Positions 1-9,600 of a stretch of 30,763 bases of DNA are shown here, in pieces. The notes beneath the pieces are model-generated. The model had not been told where the DNA came from, did not search any database, and was given only the letters and a program-made list of their open reading frames with translations. The DNA comes from Cyclostephanos tholiformis (Eukaryota; Bacillariophyta; Thalassiosirophyceae; Thalassiosirales; Thalassiosiraceae), in contig JALLPB010000033.1 in NCBI GenBank assembly GCA_036939975.1, positions 1 through 30,763 of the forward strand, read 5' to 3'. How positions within the stretch are numbered: position 1 is the first letter of the stretch; the number at the start of each line of letters is the position of its first letter. The translations under genes were made by a program, and so were the position numbers.

Positions 1-330
1 TCTCCTCAATGCGAGAATGTCTGTGGCCTTGTACTAAGGCCTAGACGTAGCAGATCAAGAGAAACAAGATGGGGTGCCACTAAGAAGTACATTGAGGGGG
101 CTAACTATCTAAGAAAACAGGAAATGTTCCTTATGCCACAGCATTTCTTATGCCCCGGCTTCTACGGTAGTTGTGACACATAAAAGTGAGGTTGAGGGTA
201 TTGGTAGTACTACCATACCATATAGAGTAACAGTAACTACTGAGATGGGGTTGTGCAAAACTTGTAGTTGGCTGGCTGGCTGTGTATCGTACCATAGTAC
301 ATGACATTCTGAGTGGATTTTTGTACTTTG

Positions 331-398
331 CAAGTTTAATGACAAGAAATGTCAAATATTTGTGCAATTTTGCAAACTTGCACTTTTAGGTGATTACC
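331..398. repeat. Dispersed repeat copy, inverted relative to 2494-2560
   Basis: Two blocks are shared in inverted orientation with 2494-2560. One is a 13-nt exact match (342-354, with 2548-2560 on the other strand). The other is GCAAACTTGCACTTTT followed by one variable base and GGTGATTA, near 371-396. The spacing between the blocks differs by about 10 nt. The second block recurs in 2381-2422 in direct orientation, so this is a repeat family rather than a single chance match. Confidence 0.6.
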
Positions 399-448
399 TA
401 GTGTGGTTTTAACAGTATTACCCCTATGGTCGCACTTAGTATGCGATC

Positions 449-482
449 ATTATTTTTTTACAGGCTTCGTAAAAAAAATAAT
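449..482. repeat. AT-rich hairpin, 13-14 bp stem with 7-nt loop
   Basis: The left arm at 449-461 and right arm at 469-482 are complementary apart from one extra A in the A/T run, with the loop AGGCTTC between them. It sits just before the diverged direct repeat that starts near 477. It is not next to a gene, so a terminator role has no support. Confidence 0.6.
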
Positions 483-550
483 ATCTTCACCAATTTTTGT
501 CCGCTCAAAAATATGAATACATCAAAAATTACCTGAGCTTGTCAGATACA
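477..550. repeat. Diverged direct repeat, copy 1 (copy 2 at 1480-1554)
   Basis: Both copies contain TAATAT, a C/T-rich stretch, CCAATTTT, GTCCGCTCA, then CA(C/T)CAAAA, CTGAGCTT and TACAA in the same order and orientation. Similarity is interrupted by small insertions and substitutions. This suggests an old duplicated element about 1 kb apart. Confidence 0.6.
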
Positions 551-679
551 ACACTCTCAATCCACTTTTCCATGAAGCTCGTCGCATCAATTAGCTGAGT
601 AGAGAGTCCATTTTGCATTACAAAATCCATGCAAATAACTAGCAGAAAAGTACAATAAATGCTAGTTAAAACCTAGTTG

Positions 680-706
680 TCAATTTCCCTCAAACTTGTT
701 CTTGGT
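680..706. repeat. 27-nt exact direct repeat, copy 1 (copy 2 at 1183-1209)
   Basis: Positions 680-706 and 1183-1209 are identical over 27 nt. The core is CAATTTCCCTCAAACTTG, and both copies have the same orientation. A partial relative (ATTTCCCTCAA) occurs near 2363. Flanks are not alike, which fits a fragmented repeat rather than a recent tandem duplication. Confidence 0.8.
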
Positions 707-1020
707 ACCATATCTGAAAGTGACTGCATCATGCTGATATTAAAGTCCTACAGTTTTTAATATTCTGACTAATTTAGATAGATTTAGGTCTGGTTCTTAG
801 ACCCTGGTGGTTCTTAAACCCCGACGTATATGGTAGGGGGTTTTTTTAGCGGCGGAAAGTGAGCGGTATGACTGCATGCCTTGCCACCAAAAAACTTCGG
901 GTTGATCATTTTTGACTCCTCCACCCCCATCAACAACCATCACCCAGTCATCATTGCCCATCTTTGGCAGTGGATGTTGGTAGCATGCTTGGACTTGCTG
1001 CTCACGCCATCGCACTGGCA

Positions 1021-1045
1021 GGGCATTGTCCATGGTGCAATGCCC
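1021..1045. repeat. Hairpin with perfect 8-bp arms
   Basis: GGGCATTG at 1021-1028 is repeated in inverted form as CAATGCCC at 1038-1045, around a 9-nt loop that contains CCATGG. It lies in a short GC-rich island (about 1000-1100) in otherwise AT-rich DNA. No function is apparent. Confidence 0.5.
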
Positions 1046-1182
1046 GCCGGGGGGTAGCGCGCAGGTTGGGCAACTGCGGGAGGGGGGGGGGACGAACGAT
1101 TCACGATACCACCACGACCGCTAGAAGTGGGGTCGTTGATAGTCCCCCTCCCATTGACAATGATGAAGTTTTGGACAGCCCC

Positions 1183-1209
1183 TCAATTTCCCTCAAACTT
1201 GTTCTTGGT
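1183..1209. repeat. 27-nt exact direct repeat, copy 2 (copy 1 at 680-706)
   Basis: Identical over 27 nt to 680-706 and in the same orientation. See that entry. Confidence 0.8.
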
Positions 1210-1306
1210 TGTTTGCACAGAGCGCACATCTTGCTATGAGAGGTACAGTTGGACATTTGTGTAACAGAGGATGGGCCCAAAAATGTTAACCAGTCAGCAT
1301 CTAAAA

Positions 1307-1326
1307 TGTTGACTTTAAAGTCAACA
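1307..1326. repeat. 20-bp perfect palindrome
   Basis: GTTGACTTTAAAGTCAAC at 1308-1325 is its own reverse complement, and the flanking T/A pair extends it to 20 bp. The half-site TTGACTTTAA resembles sequence inside the inverted repeats at 1400-1438 and 2171-2209, which suggests a shared element. Confidence 0.7.
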
Positions 1327-1399
1327 CTTCCAAATGTTGGCTTTTAGGGAAACATTTTTCGGAATTAGCATGTCAACTATGAATTCCCATGTGGGGTCG

Positions 1400-1438
1400 G
1401 TCAACATTTTATATCTTGACGTTAACAGCTTAAACTCT
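1400..1438. repeat. Left arm of a 39-nt inverted repeat pair
   Basis: Matches the reverse complement of 2171-2209 at 33 of 39 positions, and 25 of 27 over the inner part (1412-1438), including TTAACAGCTTAA. The two arms bracket about 0.8 kb, a size and arrangement that fit terminal inverted repeats of a MITE-like element. No clear target-site duplication was seen. Confidence 0.6.
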
Positions 1439-1479
1439 AGAAGGGACCTATCCGTCCAATTTTTTTTAGGGCTCAAAAG

Positions 1480-1554
1480 TGTAATATTTTCTCCAATTTT
1501 GGTCCGCTCAGCTAGCCAAAGGCACCAAAATTTAGCTGAGCTTTTCGGCTACAA
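1480..1554. repeat. Diverged direct repeat, copy 2 (copy 1 at 477-550)
   Basis: Shares ordered blocks including GTCCGCTCA and CTGAGCTT with 477-550 in the same orientation. This copy lies inside the interval bracketed by the 39-nt inverted repeats. Confidence 0.6.
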
Positions 1555-2170
1555 TCATGGCATTTTAGATTTGCACACTGCTTGTCAAATCAATGACCTG
1601 AGTTGGGGCTTTGTTTTGGGTAAAAAAAAACACATCTTTAACTAGGTAAAAAGTATTGTTATCTCTAGCTAAAAGTTGTGTTTTTTGTTGTTTTGTTGTT
1701 TGTTGTGTTGCCACCATCAATGACCATGGCGGCCGCCGGGGTGATATGGCACGAGCACTTGCCTGGTGGCAGCATTTAGGAGCTTTGCTTGAAGCCACCA
1801 AAATGCTCCATTGGGTGATGTGACTTGCATCATATCCACCCGGTGGCATGGTTGTCGCAATCGCCATCGAGTTCGGCGCATTTTACTAGATAAAAATAAA
1901 TAGGCTAGCTAGATATATATTTATTACTCCATTATTTTATCGAATTTAATAATTTCCTTCAGTAGATAAATCCCCTAACCCCTCGCCGCATTGCCCGTGC
2001 GCAGGAACCGGCACTACTATCAAATTTGGGCAGCTGGAGGGGGCAGAAGCTCACCATGGTGGCGATGTTTGTGTTTTGTTTGTGGTTGTGTTTTTGTACC
2101 TTAATTGTACTGATTCCCACATACATAGTATACGCAGCAGGAGTTTCATCATTCCCACCAGAAGGCAAAT

Positions 2171-2209
2171 AGAGGTTAAGCTGTTAAAGTCAAGATATTT
2201 TATCTTGAC
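2171..2209. repeat. Right arm of the 39-nt inverted repeat pair, with internal hairpin
   Basis: The reverse complement matches 1400-1438 at 33 of 39 positions. A perfect 12-bp stem with a TTT loop overlaps it (arms AAAGTCAAGATA at 2186-2197 and its complement at 2201-2212). This arm is therefore partly self-complementary. Confidence 0.65.
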
Positions 2210-2378
2210 TTTGCCAGTCAACTTTTGAAAATTGCTCTTTTATTGACCATTTTTCGTTTCTTTAGTTGTATTTTTTCTTGACCTACGTAGGATTTCAATC
2301 AAACAGTGTGTGCCGATTTTACCTTTTCTCTTCATGCCAAAAGTCAATGGGAGCCCCGCATTATTTCCCTCAACCTCA

Positions 2379-2527
2379 TTAATTGCAAACTTGTACTCTT
2401 TGGTGATTAATTGCAAACTTGCCCCTCATCATGTTGGAATTTGTCGCTTACATACTAAGTCCTCAAAATAATCCCTTTTTGGTGCAAGTTTGCAAATAAT
2501 CACCAAAAAGTGCAAGTTTGCAATTAA
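2379..2527. repeat. Long inverted repeat: 44-nt arms, 61-nt spacer
   Basis: Arms at 2379-2422 and 2484-2527 are complementary at 41 of 44 positions with no gaps, separated by 61 nt. Each arm contains two copies of a TTGCAAACTTGC-type motif around GGTGATTA. The same motif appears at 371-396. A transcript crossing this region could fold into a long stem, and a cruciform is possible in DNA. Confidence 0.8.
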
Positions 2528-2560
2528 GAACTTACACCTCAATAAAATGACATTTCTTGT
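2494..2560. repeat. Dispersed repeat copy, inverted relative to 331-398
   Basis: Overlaps the right arm of the long inverted repeat and continues to TGACATTTCTTGT at 2548-2560, the exact complement of 342-354. It forms the outer member of a nested set of inverted pairs across 331-2560. Confidence 0.6.
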
Positions 2561-3118
2561 TACATAATTGACTATCACATGAATCAAGTAGGATAGGAAC
2601 TGATATGCTTGCGTACCTATAGCCACATCTCCATAAAATAAAAGTGCCACTGCTCCCCACAAGCCCATTGCAGGTGCCTGATGGCAAGGGTTTGTTCTTG
2701 CTGCTCTTCTTCCCCTTGTTTGGGGCAACCTAACACAACCCATCAAAATAAAGAGAGAGTGATGGGGGCTTGCCCTTATGTGGCTGCCATTCATTCATAA
2801 GACACAAACACCCAACCAAATGATGGCATCAGAAGTAAGGGAGGCGAGAGGCATCACAGAAGAAATGTGACCTTTGACTGAGGAGGAATGTGTGGGAGGG
2901 ACAACGATGTATCATTGTTTGGGTAAGACATAAATAAGGGGTCATACACTGAATCCCCCAAGCTAACAAACTGGGTTTTGCACCCCATGACATGTTCCTA
3001 CAAATGTACCATGCAAAAAAAAGCATAAAAAATGAGGTGGGGAGCCCACGATACCAACTGCCATGCTTTCAAGATGGATGGCTCTATCTGCTTCTCAGAT
3101 AATAGACAGGGTGAAACG

Positions 3119-3144
3119 ACTTAGTTAGTTAGTTAGTTAGTTAG
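3119..3144. repeat. TTAG tetranucleotide microsatellite, about 6 units
   Basis: About six uninterrupted TTAG units are visible. It is not near a chromosome end as far as can be seen, and the unit is not the TTAGGG telomere repeat common in stramenopiles. Confidence 0.85.
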
Positions 3145-3250
3145 GTAATTTATCATTACGCTACCACTAGGGGCTAAGTGCATTCGGCGAGAGGGTGACT
3201 GGGTCCCCTACTTCCGAAATTTATTGGACCATATTTGTACCAGCTCAGTT

Positions 3251-3303
3251 TCACATGTTTTGTGTTTTGTTTTCGTAAGGCCTCGAAATCAAAACACATG
3301 TGA
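3251..3303. repeat. Imperfect inverted repeat downstream of the VPS13-like stop
   Basis: TCACATGTTTTG near 3251 pairs with CAAAACACATGTGA at 3290-3303 apart from a 2-nt gap. It lies 335 nt beyond the stop codon of the minus-strand gene, so it could fall in or near the 3' UTR. No function can be assigned. Confidence 0.4.
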
Positions 3304-3637
3304 GGAGGGGGGGAGGGGAATGGTTAGTGTTTTTAACGAGACAATAATTTTCGATTTTATCTGTACAGTTTTTGTTGTATGCGACTGATGCTTATGTTTA
3401 GAAGTACGTTATTTGGATTTTTCGTAGAGTCATGACACAGGGTCAGAATAAAAGTTAGCACTGTACTGACAAAAGCGTGCACCATCCCAGCTGGGGTTTC
3501 AAAAAGTATTACCCTCTATTGATGTCATTTTATGAAGTATTCACTCCAAACCTGCTCAATAAGTTGTAGTTGTAGGTCAAGATAGAAACCTTAGCATTCC
3601 AGGATTCTTGCCAACATCTTACATCACGGATCAGTTT

Positions 3638-6600
3638 TCACTTATTGTTTGCATTTGAATCGTTCTTTTCTGCAAGTTGTTGCTTTAGATTTTCAATTTC
3701 ATTTAGTAAAGCTTGCACATCTGCATGACTTTCGTATGATACAGACGAAATGGGCGCTGCGTCAAAGTCACTGAAACCACAAGGCTCTTCGAGAATACGA
3801 CAGTCATTTTGAGATCTTTGACGTGTTGTGTGAGTCGTAGTAATGCCTTTTGTTGATTCACATCCAACCAGGCTTTCTAGCATGGCCTCAACTCGACGCA
3901 CACTTTCAATCAAGCCAGATTTTATCTCTGTTTCAGCAAGGAAGTTGTCCGCCTCAATTGATGCAGGCACTGATTCGTCGACTTTGCAATCAGCAGGATT
4001 TGCCATAGCGACAAAAGGGAAAGTCTCAAATGATTCTACAAAACTGTCATGTTCGTGTCCTGGGTGTTCTTCAACATAGCTATCAGTCTCGCCAGATAGT
4101 ATCCCAATTGAATCGCAATCAATCGTCGAGTGAAGAAAGAAATTTTCGCCGTCAGCACTATCATATTTTTGCTTGCCATTCTCCGGTAACGATACCATTC
4201 GAGGGCCCGTTACATCATTCGAGTTATCTGCATCAGGAGGTAATTGAAACGGGGGACGTGATGGTGACACAGCCATGCCACAGTCTACTAACCATGATGG
4301 GCTACTTAAGAGGCTCCGATTGCTTGTTATATTTGAGAATAGAAATGGTTCAAATTTCCATTCAGTATCCTCTGGTAATGAATTCAGGAAACTTTGATTC
4401 TCCCTATGTTCTACCGTTTTTAGCTCAAAAATATACGGCCCAAAAGAAGTTATTCCTTCATTTCCGTCGTGATATTTTTCAAGTATGATTGAGTCGAAAT
4501 CCCCGCAGATGCAGCAGATGGCATTGTGTATCCTAGATAATTGTGGGCGATGATTGAGCTCCCCCTCGACGACAAATCGATTCACGTTACCACCCTCGGT
4601 AGAAGGAATGCCTAATCTAATCGATGAGCTACCCAGAGGATGGAGAGACTTCGGTGTTTGATTTGAACTTTTTCCGTCCTTTTTCACAACGAACTCTACA
4701 CTTTGATTATTATGACTGTCTTCGTATATGGTCTGTGGTGATCCTTGTCGATTTGTGCTGTGTTGTGACGGGTCATCAAAGTTCCGTAAACTGGAACGAT
4801 ATATGCAAAGAATATATCCGTTATGCCCTCGATTTTCCAAGCTGGAAGCGATTATTGCCCCTTTATCAAAGAGTTTAACTTGCCATACCAGGTTGGCAGT
4901 AACGAAGCCCTGGCCGTCAACAACCTTCAATCGGAATAAGACAACTCTCAATTGTGTAACTACTATGTAATGCTCAATTCCAATTCCACGACGAAGAGCC
5001 TCAGAAGCAACAATCACTTCCTCCCCTTTCTTTGTTTTCTTCTCGAGAGGATGAGCCAGCAACAGCTGAGCACTCCTTGAATCAGCTGCATTGAATGGCA
5101 TCAACATCTTTTGAGGTCCAAAAACATTCGGGAGGCGGAATCTCTCTACAGGAAATTTTGACTTCAACTCAAGCAGATTCACGCTTTTGGCAATGTCGTG
5201 GATTGACTCCATTACATGAGAAAATGCATCTGAGAAACCAACGACAGGCTTTACAACAACACCTATGATCCCAATCGCTGTTCCTTTGGTAAATCCAGCG
5301 AGTCCACCTTCTTTTGCACCTCGATATGGTTCTAAAAGAATGCCCGTCGATGCAGATATCACACCAAAAACAATATCAGAAACAGGTCTAGATACCATGA
5401 GTGTGACGTGACCAAAGCCTTTCTTTTTCCATCGATCATAATGTAGTTGCTGTGCTGCCTTTTGCTCGGAATGAAGACGTTGAAAATCTTCGTCTAATGT
5501 CAGCTGGGTGGCGGTGTGCCCGACAGTGGCCCCTAAGTTGGATGCAAAACCAAAGATTCCACTAGCACCGTTCGACACAAGAGAAAGGGTTCCCTTCAAT
5601 ACACCAACGCCGAGTCGTGATGGGTTCTTGGTGATATGCTTCAATTCACGAGACGGCTGCAGAACGAAGTCTCGAAGGCCAGTCCGGAACGAAGTCAGAA
5701 CCATAGTTGGATTACCAACGAAATCTGCGATGAGGTATAGAATGAGAAAACGATTCTCGGATGACAAAAATCACAGAGAAGTAATGTAATGACTAAATCA
5801 CACATACCGAGGGAGCCTACAATTTTATAGATCTGTTTCAAAGACTCAGCGGAATAAAAACTTTTCAGTGACTTCCAGATGTCGCCTTCACTTTCATAAA
5901 CGTGATAAATTATTCTTTCATTGAACATGATCGGAGCATCTGAAATACGTGGAAACACAGCTGAGATTATGCTGGCAAAGGGTATTCTTTCTTCGACACC
6001 TGAATCAAAATTTTCAGACCATTGAAGGTAGGCGTCATCTGCAGCCGAGCTGTGTCGACCTGGCTGTTCATTTGATAATGGGATGCGCAATGGGAGCAGC
6101 TCTAGATCGTCAAAACAAACGGGCATTTCTTCATAGGAATCCAGTCCTCCCCTGCTTATTCTAGAGTTTTTGAAGTAACTCAGATTGACCTTAAAGAATC
6201 CAAGTATAAGTTCCTTAACATAAATTTTCTTTCTCTTGGCTTTTTTGTCCTGCGTAAGAAAAACTCTAGCAATTTCAATCGTGTCGATATTTTCTCCAAC
6301 TTCAAACGCATCAGCAGAGAAGTTGGCGCGACTGACTTTGTGCCGCCATCGGCTCGCCCTTACTTCGCGTGTTTTTGCTACGTCTACGTAAAACTTCCAG
6401 ACATCGAACAACAACGCTTCTTCAATCTTGAGATCCATCTCTTGTACCTGGACGAAAAAAGCAAGTGTTGATTGCACATCCTCAGCATGAGGAAAAAATT
6501 AAGAAAAGATCAATGCAGTCTTTGTTCCTGTCGCACCTGAAGCGCTACGTACTCATAACTGTCCAAATCAAGCTTAGATCGAATATTGTCCTTCCATGCC

Positions 6601-9600
6601 AAGAACTGCAGCGTTGGCTGAGGAAATTTTGCAGGTGTTGGGGAAAGCAGGACTGGAACTTGTGTGTTCATGCCAAAACTTTGTTGATCAAGTTGAATGT
6701 GTCCCACAGCGACAGCCAAACGAGTCTTCGCGGTAGTAACCGAATATCTTATATCTGCATCACGTGCCGAAAACGAAACTAACTCCCGAGTACGAGACGA
6801 ATCAATTAGTGCCGCAGATATCTGATCTACTCGCACATACAAATATTGGTTAGTGGCAGCGACATAATCACCATCAGTCTCCATTGAACTCGGTTCAAAC
6901 ATCCTGCATTGAATATGCAACTATTGGTGGGATCAAAACTTAAGCGATTAGAGAGAATAAAAGATTGCTGAAACTTACATTGCCAGCTTTATGCAAGGTG
7001 CAAAATAATCAGCAAACATGCTGTCACAGAGCTTTTCGGATTCAAATGGTCGAAAACTTCCATTCATGTCGCCCTCGATTGGAACGGCCTCAGCAGGGGA
7101 CTTCAACGGAAACCATCGAATGTATGCTGGTTGGTCCATAGTGCATTCGAGAGCTGCTCCAAGTGGGATATTCAGGATGCCTAATTCTACGTTGGGTCCG
7201 CGCGACTCTCCAATTACAGAGAGTCGCAGCGACTTGCTTGTTTCAAACGGAGATATTTGTATATTGATATCACATTGTCGGGTGACGCGGGCCCTTGAAG
7301 ATTCAGCAACATCGTTAAGGTCGTGTACTGCATCCTGGGGAGTAATACCCCGCCTTTGCATTTGACTTTTTCCCCTTTTCATCGTAAAATCATTATCATT
7401 ACTCCAGACGGGAGAAACTATGCTGTCCACAGAAACGGTGGATTGCACTTTGTTATCATAGCTGAATTGGGGGGGGGGGGCAAAGAAAATGAAGGTTTGA
7501 AAACCATTGGGAGAGGCTTCTTGTTTCCATGCCTGTAAACAAGGCGACCTCACCGTAATTTCACAAACATTCTGGTGAAAGAATCTGGAAGATTTAATGC
7601 TGTTATCGGGCGAATCGTGAGCACTGCAAAGTTGAAGAGTGGACCGTATCAAAAGAAGTGACAAGGATGAGAGAAGGTAGCTGTGGATGTTTGATTGAAG
7701 AAAAAAAAATCAAGGCAACCACTCACCTCCGCCGGGGTTAAATATGCTATTTCCAAGTCTGCGTCTAGCGGCCTTCGAAAATGATTCTCTTGAACAGATT
7801 AGCGCATCAGCATAAGTTTTCTCTCTCTCCACAATCAGGTGGGGCGCCGACGGGGGCAGCTTCAGTACTTCAACCATTTTTCCCCTGTAACCCTTTTCCT
7901 TTAGATGAGCCGCAAATGAGCTAATGCTTGACCGTTTGGATTTTGCGGTGTTCTTTTTGTTCATAAATGCTCTTGAGAGATTCCACGATGGGTAGGATTG
8001 ATGAGCAAACCCGCCTGTGGTTTTGTCAGAACAATGTCGGCGTATTTGCCATTGAAGGATATTCATAGATGAGATGGCATTTTGAGTAGAGAGCAGAATG
8101 CTTGACGTCGTGCTTGCTTCAGCACTTGGGTTGTCGTCGATCGGCGTTTGTGAATGAGGTAAAGATGCGGCGATGACATCATCGACCGAAAGTGCTTTGC
8201 AGTCCGAAGAATTGTCAGAGTCTATTGAAAAACGAGACGATTCAAGATCAAGCATATTTTCCGAGAAAAAAGGAAGTTTGGCTCCCTTCTTGGTTTCGTC
8301 CGTTGAAACACCTTTCGACTTGCCGATGAATTGTTTGACGCCCATAAGCACCCCACCCCCTCCGTGACTAGTTGTCTCCTCTTTAGTAGAAAAGCTTGAT
8401 TTTTTCTTATTCAGAGCAGCCAATGCAGGTACACTGGCGATTGAGAGAGACTCCTTGAGCTCTTTCTCTTGTTGCACTTTATCTTGCAATGCCTTCAATT
8501 GACGTTTCATGCCCTTTCGGCTGGAATGAAGTGTTCCCAAACGGCGATCAGCACACAAAAGATAGTATTCCAGCAACCCAGGAATGTCATAAATCCATTG
8601 CACTCGCAACCGGATGGATCCGCAAGATTTGTTAAGCGGATCCTTGCCGATGCCACTCTGGCCTAGTTCACCCATTAGCGGGTACCATCCAACATTTTCT
8701 CTCTGATCCTTCAAATTCCGCAGGTGAACATGGGCTAGTGTCGAGGTTCAGTAGAGACGGTCAGCACACACGACAAAACAAGTCAGAGAGTTCTCGTGAG
8801 ATGGAGATCACAGAATGCTCACCCTGCCCTAGAAATTTGCTGCCGATGAGTTTTTTCTTAGATTTGATGACACATTGAAGTGAGTATCGACGAGTTTCTT
8901 TCGGATCATACGACGCGTTCTCGGGTACGTCGAAAACAAATGATTGGTAGCACCACTGAGGCGATAAAGTTTTCTCAACGAAGTAAGTGCTACGTGTGGC
9001 GTTGCTGCTGAAAGAACCAAAGTGCCTTTTTTTATTTGTGCAAATGAGTTTGACTTGAACGAATGGATTAGAAAGACCATTCAGGTCTGAACGTCTCAAG
9101 CCAGTAGCTTCCATCACCTCGATGACAATTTGATTGCGCTTGGTAATTGAGAGCCCTGTTATCACACAATGTTGAGCAACGTAAATAAAATTACAATGAG
9201 AGTCGTGAAAATCAAGCACAAATCGCTTACCTTCATCATAATCCATGAGTTCCTGCAGCTCGGTTTCGATGGCTTCTGAATCTGTACTTGTCAAACTGTA
9301 GAGGGGGTCATCTAGCTTGTAATGACTTGAACGTTGTGAACCCTTACGATACATTCTTGCGACAGTTTTGCTCAATTCGTCTATTTTTGCTCGTCGCCTC
9401 TCCTCGTCTGATATTTCACTTCTGATTCTTTCAAGATGGCAACGCACCAACGTTTCGTCCGCATTTGGATCTTGTTGGGTTCCAATTATTTGATCAGAAA
9501 TAATTAGCACCCTTGTTGACCCTTCCGTGTCGACTTGGCAACTGAGATATTTTTCCTTCTTGCTATATGAAGGACCATGCCCATTGTCGCCTCGTGGAGG

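Larger units (their letters stand above)
1..3637. other. Gene-free, repeat-rich spacer downstream of the VPS13-like gene
   Basis: No open frame here shows recognisable protein motifs or a convincing exon chain. The short frames are at most about 120 codons, interrupted and of low complexity. The stretch holds several related repeats: a near-perfect 44-nt inverted repeat, a 39-nt inverted pair about 730 nt apart, a 27-nt exact direct repeat, a roughly 70-nt diverged direct repeat, several hairpins and palindromes, and a TTAG microsatellite. Base composition swings from AT-rich to G/C runs (a run of G's near 1081-1090). I infer nested, decayed non-autonomous mobile elements. The last few hundred bases before 3638 should hold the 3' UTR of the VPS13-like gene, which is read toward lower coordinates. 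Confidence 0.6.

Noticed and set aside
449..482. Hairpin as a transcription terminator
   Set aside because: The genome is eukaryotic and no gene ends nearby.
964..1239. Plus-strand 91-codon frame in a GC-rich island
   Set aside because: Low-complexity translation with no domain pattern, and it crosses a hairpin and one copy of the 27-nt repeat. Probably chance.
2429..3026. Minus-strand frames that might be remnants of a transposase or other gene
   Set aside because: Short stretches look protein-like (for example SLGDSVYDPLFMSYP, and PNKGKKSSKNKPLPSG in another frame) but need several frame changes, contain stops and match no family I can name. A translated search would be needed.
3119..3144. 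TTAG repeats as an internal telomere remnant
   Set aside because: The unit is TTAG, not TTAGGG, and only about six copies are present. A plain microsatellite is the simpler reading.
3843..4079. Plus-strand frames overlapping the VPS13-like last exon
   Set aside because: Shadows of the minus-strand coding frame, without motifs of their own.
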